The notes under the pieces are model-generated. The model did no database searches. It had not been told where the DNA came from and worked only from the letters and a program-made list of their open reading frames with translations. DNA of 7,750 nucleotides from Campylobacterales bacterium (GTDB lineage Bacteria > Campylobacterota > Campylobacteria > Campylobacterales > JALSKU01), in the NCBI GenBank assembly GCA_027038335.1, contig JALVWI010000266.1:1-7750 (forward strand), given 5' to 3'. The translations under genes and the position numbers were made by a program. Positions 6,233-7,750 of this stretch are shown here, in pieces. Each line of letters begins with the position of its first letter. Positions within the stretch are counted from its first letter, which is position 1.

Positions 6233-7750
6233 AAAGATACTTTTTTTATTGCTTGTTACGGGATTGGCATTTTCTAATATTCAAGCCAAAATCCCCGCTA
6301 GATCGCCGAAAGAGGTAGTAAATATCTCACTATCAAATATAGAGATAAAAAAGTTGATAGAACTTTTTTCTAAAATTGAAAAGAAAAATATCCTTATCCC
6401 AAATCAAATAAGAGGTAAGATAAGCTTCATCTCATCTTCTCCGGTATATAAAAGCGAGATATTTGACATACTTTTAAATGTTCTTGATACTAAAGGTTAC
6501 ACTCTGGTAAAAGATGGGAATTTTTTAAAAATAGTAAGACTTTCAGAAGCCACTAGGAACAATCTTCAAGTATATAGACCAAAAGATTATATTGCTCCAA
6601 ACGGAGAAATGATAACAAAAGAGATTGCCTTAAAAAACGCTCAAGTCAATTTAGTCGCTTCTAAAATTCGTCAGTTTTTATCAAAAACCGGGAGATTGAT
6701 CACCGTTAAAGAAAACAATACTATGTTTATTAGTGATTATCCTAAAAATATAAAAACTATTCAAAAGATTGTCTCACTTATAGAAAAAGATAGAAAAAAA
6801 GTAGTTGATATAGTTGAAATAAAGCATGCAAGATTGAGAGATATTTACTCTCAAGCTATCCAAATAGCAAAAAATCTTTTCAACCAAGCCATACCTTACA
6901 ACAGGATAGTTATACTTCAAAACAAAGAGTTAAATTCTCTCATACTTATAGGCTTAAAACAAAATGTTGAAGAGTTAAAAAAAGAGATAAAAAAATTTGA
7001 TAAAGAGAAAATAAAAGAAGAAGAAGTTACCAAGATCATAATTCTTAAAAATATGGATGCTAAGTCAGCCTTTGCGACTCTTTCTCAAGTGATAGCAAAA
7101 AGAAGATACAAAGATCCTACCAGCAAACCGAATATTTCGTATTCAAAAGAGATAAATGCTATCATTCTCATAGGAAAACCGGAAGTCATAGAGCCGCTGA
7201 AAAAAACATTAAAAGAGCTTGACAAAGAGAAATATCAAGTATATGTCCAAGCAAAGATCATAGAGATAAGTGATACTAAAGCTAAAGAGATAGGTCTCAA
7301 GTATGGTTTAGCCGGAGGTACGGTATCCTCTTCGTCACTTCTTACTTTTTCTAGTGATTTTGGTGCAAATGCTATCAATCTTCCTAGTTCGATAGCAGGT
7401 AATATTATAGATCTAAGCAACATCACGGCAAACTTAGCTCTAGGAGCCGCTATATCATTTTTGCAAAAAAACGGTGCTTCAAAAACTATATCCAACCCCT
7501 CTATACTTTGTGTAAACAACTTAGAATCTTCCATATATGTAGGTAAAAACAAATCATTTCTTGTAGGCAAAACAACAAATGCAAACGGTACAACAGCTAG
7601 CTATCAAAGAGAGGATATAGGTTTGACTCTCAAGGTAAAACCGAGAGTTGCAAGTGATGACAAAGTAACCCTACAAGTCAATACCATACTTGAAAATGTT
7701 GACAAAAGTGATACTGCGGTCAATTCAGACAGACCTACTACTACAAAACA
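6219..7750 (+). CDS. gspD: T2SS outer-membrane secretin GspD (3' end outside window)
   Basis: GspD forms the gated outer-membrane channel of the T2SS. 510 codons are visible and the frame is open at the right edge; the family is usually 600-750 residues. A Sec signal peptide (MNCFKKILFLLLVTGLAFS, cut near Ala23) begins the protein. Cys3 is too early for a lipobox. Domains in order are N0 (about 34-110, with ISLSNIEIKKLIELFSKI and IRGKISF), N1 (131-194), N2 (195-262, ending in NSLILIG and a Lys/Glu-rich helix), N3 (270-338, with ISYSKEINAIILIGKPE) and the secretin beta-barrel domain from about 339. The last begins YQVYVQAKIIEISD and continues with SKTISNPSILCVNN, VGKNKSFLVG and YQREDIGLTLKVKPRV, all secretin hallmarks. 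The VPxLGxIP-like gate region and any C-terminal pilotin-binding domain lie beyond the window. Confidence 0.96.
   Translation, partial: MNCFKKILFLLLVTGLAFSNIQAKIPARSPKEVVNISLSNIEIKKLIELFSKIEKKNILIPNQIRGKISFISSSPVYKSEIFDILLNVLDTKGYTLVKDGNFLKIVRLSEATRNNLQVYRPKDYIAPNGEMITKEIALKNAQVNLVASKIRQFLSKTGRLITVKENNTMFISDYPKNIKTIQKIVSLIEKDRKKVVDIVEIKHARLRDIYSQAIQIAKNLFNQAIPYNRIVILQNKELNSLILIGLKQNVEELKKEIKKFDKEKIKEEEVTKIIILKNMDAKSAFATLSQVIAKRRYKDPTSKPNISYSKEINAIILIGKPEVIEPLKKTLKELDKEKYQVYVQAKIIEISDTKAKEIGLKYGLAGGTVSSSSLLTFSSDFGANAINLPSSIAGNIIDLSNITANLALGAAISFLQKNGASKTISNPSILCVNNLESSIYVGKNKSFLVGKTTNANGTTASYQREDIGLTLKVKPRVASDDKVTLQVNTILENVDKSDTAVNSDRPTTTK

Noticed and set aside
7235..7570. Open frame of 111 codons on the - strand
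   Set aside because: It lies wholly opposite the secretin domain of gspD, whose + strand frame carries unmistakable family motifs. It has no recognisable domain.
470..7750. Competence or type IV pilus cluster instead of T2SS
   Set aside because: GspC with HR and PDZ domains, the GspG calcium-loop motif and a secretin with N0 to N3 domains together point to T2SS.

Overview
The window reads as a chromosomal segment from a member of the Campylobacterota (formerly Epsilonproteobacteria), most like free-living genera such as Sulfurimonas, Sulfurovum or Arcobacter. The basis is high AT content, heavy use of AUA (Ile) and AGA (Arg) codons, very dense gene packing, and Ala before the Phe of one prepilin-type signal, a habit I associate with this phylum. 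The genus is inference; the broad lineage is fairly safe.

Layout, all on the + strand: positions 1-461 hold the 3' end of typA (bipA), a ribosome-associated translational GTPase. From 470 to the window end runs one compact type II secretion system (T2SS) operon. Its order is gspG (470-892), a second prepilin-like minor pseudopilin (880-1425), gspF (1422-2639), a gspK-like gene with a TTG start (about 2642-3559), a gspL-like gene (3540-4496), a gspM-like gene (4493-4900), a gspN-like gene (4897-5436), gspC (5420-6232), and gspD. The gspD gene starts at 6219 and runs off the right edge. Neighbouring secretion genes overlap by 4-20 bases or are separated by 2 bases. No gap exceeds 8 bases, so there is no room for an independent intergenic promoter or terminator, and the set is probably one transcript with translational coupling.

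How they work together (established for T2SS): GspD is the outer-membrane secretin. GspC links it to the inner-membrane platform of GspF, GspL and GspM. A cytoplasmic ATPase, GspE, not in this window, drives assembly of a GspG pseudopilus capped by minor pseudopilins including GspK, which pushes folded exoproteins through the secretin. The order here (G-x-F-K-L-M-N-C-D) is rearranged from the textbook C-D-E-F-G-H-I-J-K-L-M, and only one gene stands where H, I and J would be expected. GspK, L, M and N are divergent and were assigned from architecture and position as much as from motifs; G, F, C and D are recognised directly. No RNA genes, mobile elements, CRISPR arrays, long repeats or non-coding stretches over 300 bases were seen.
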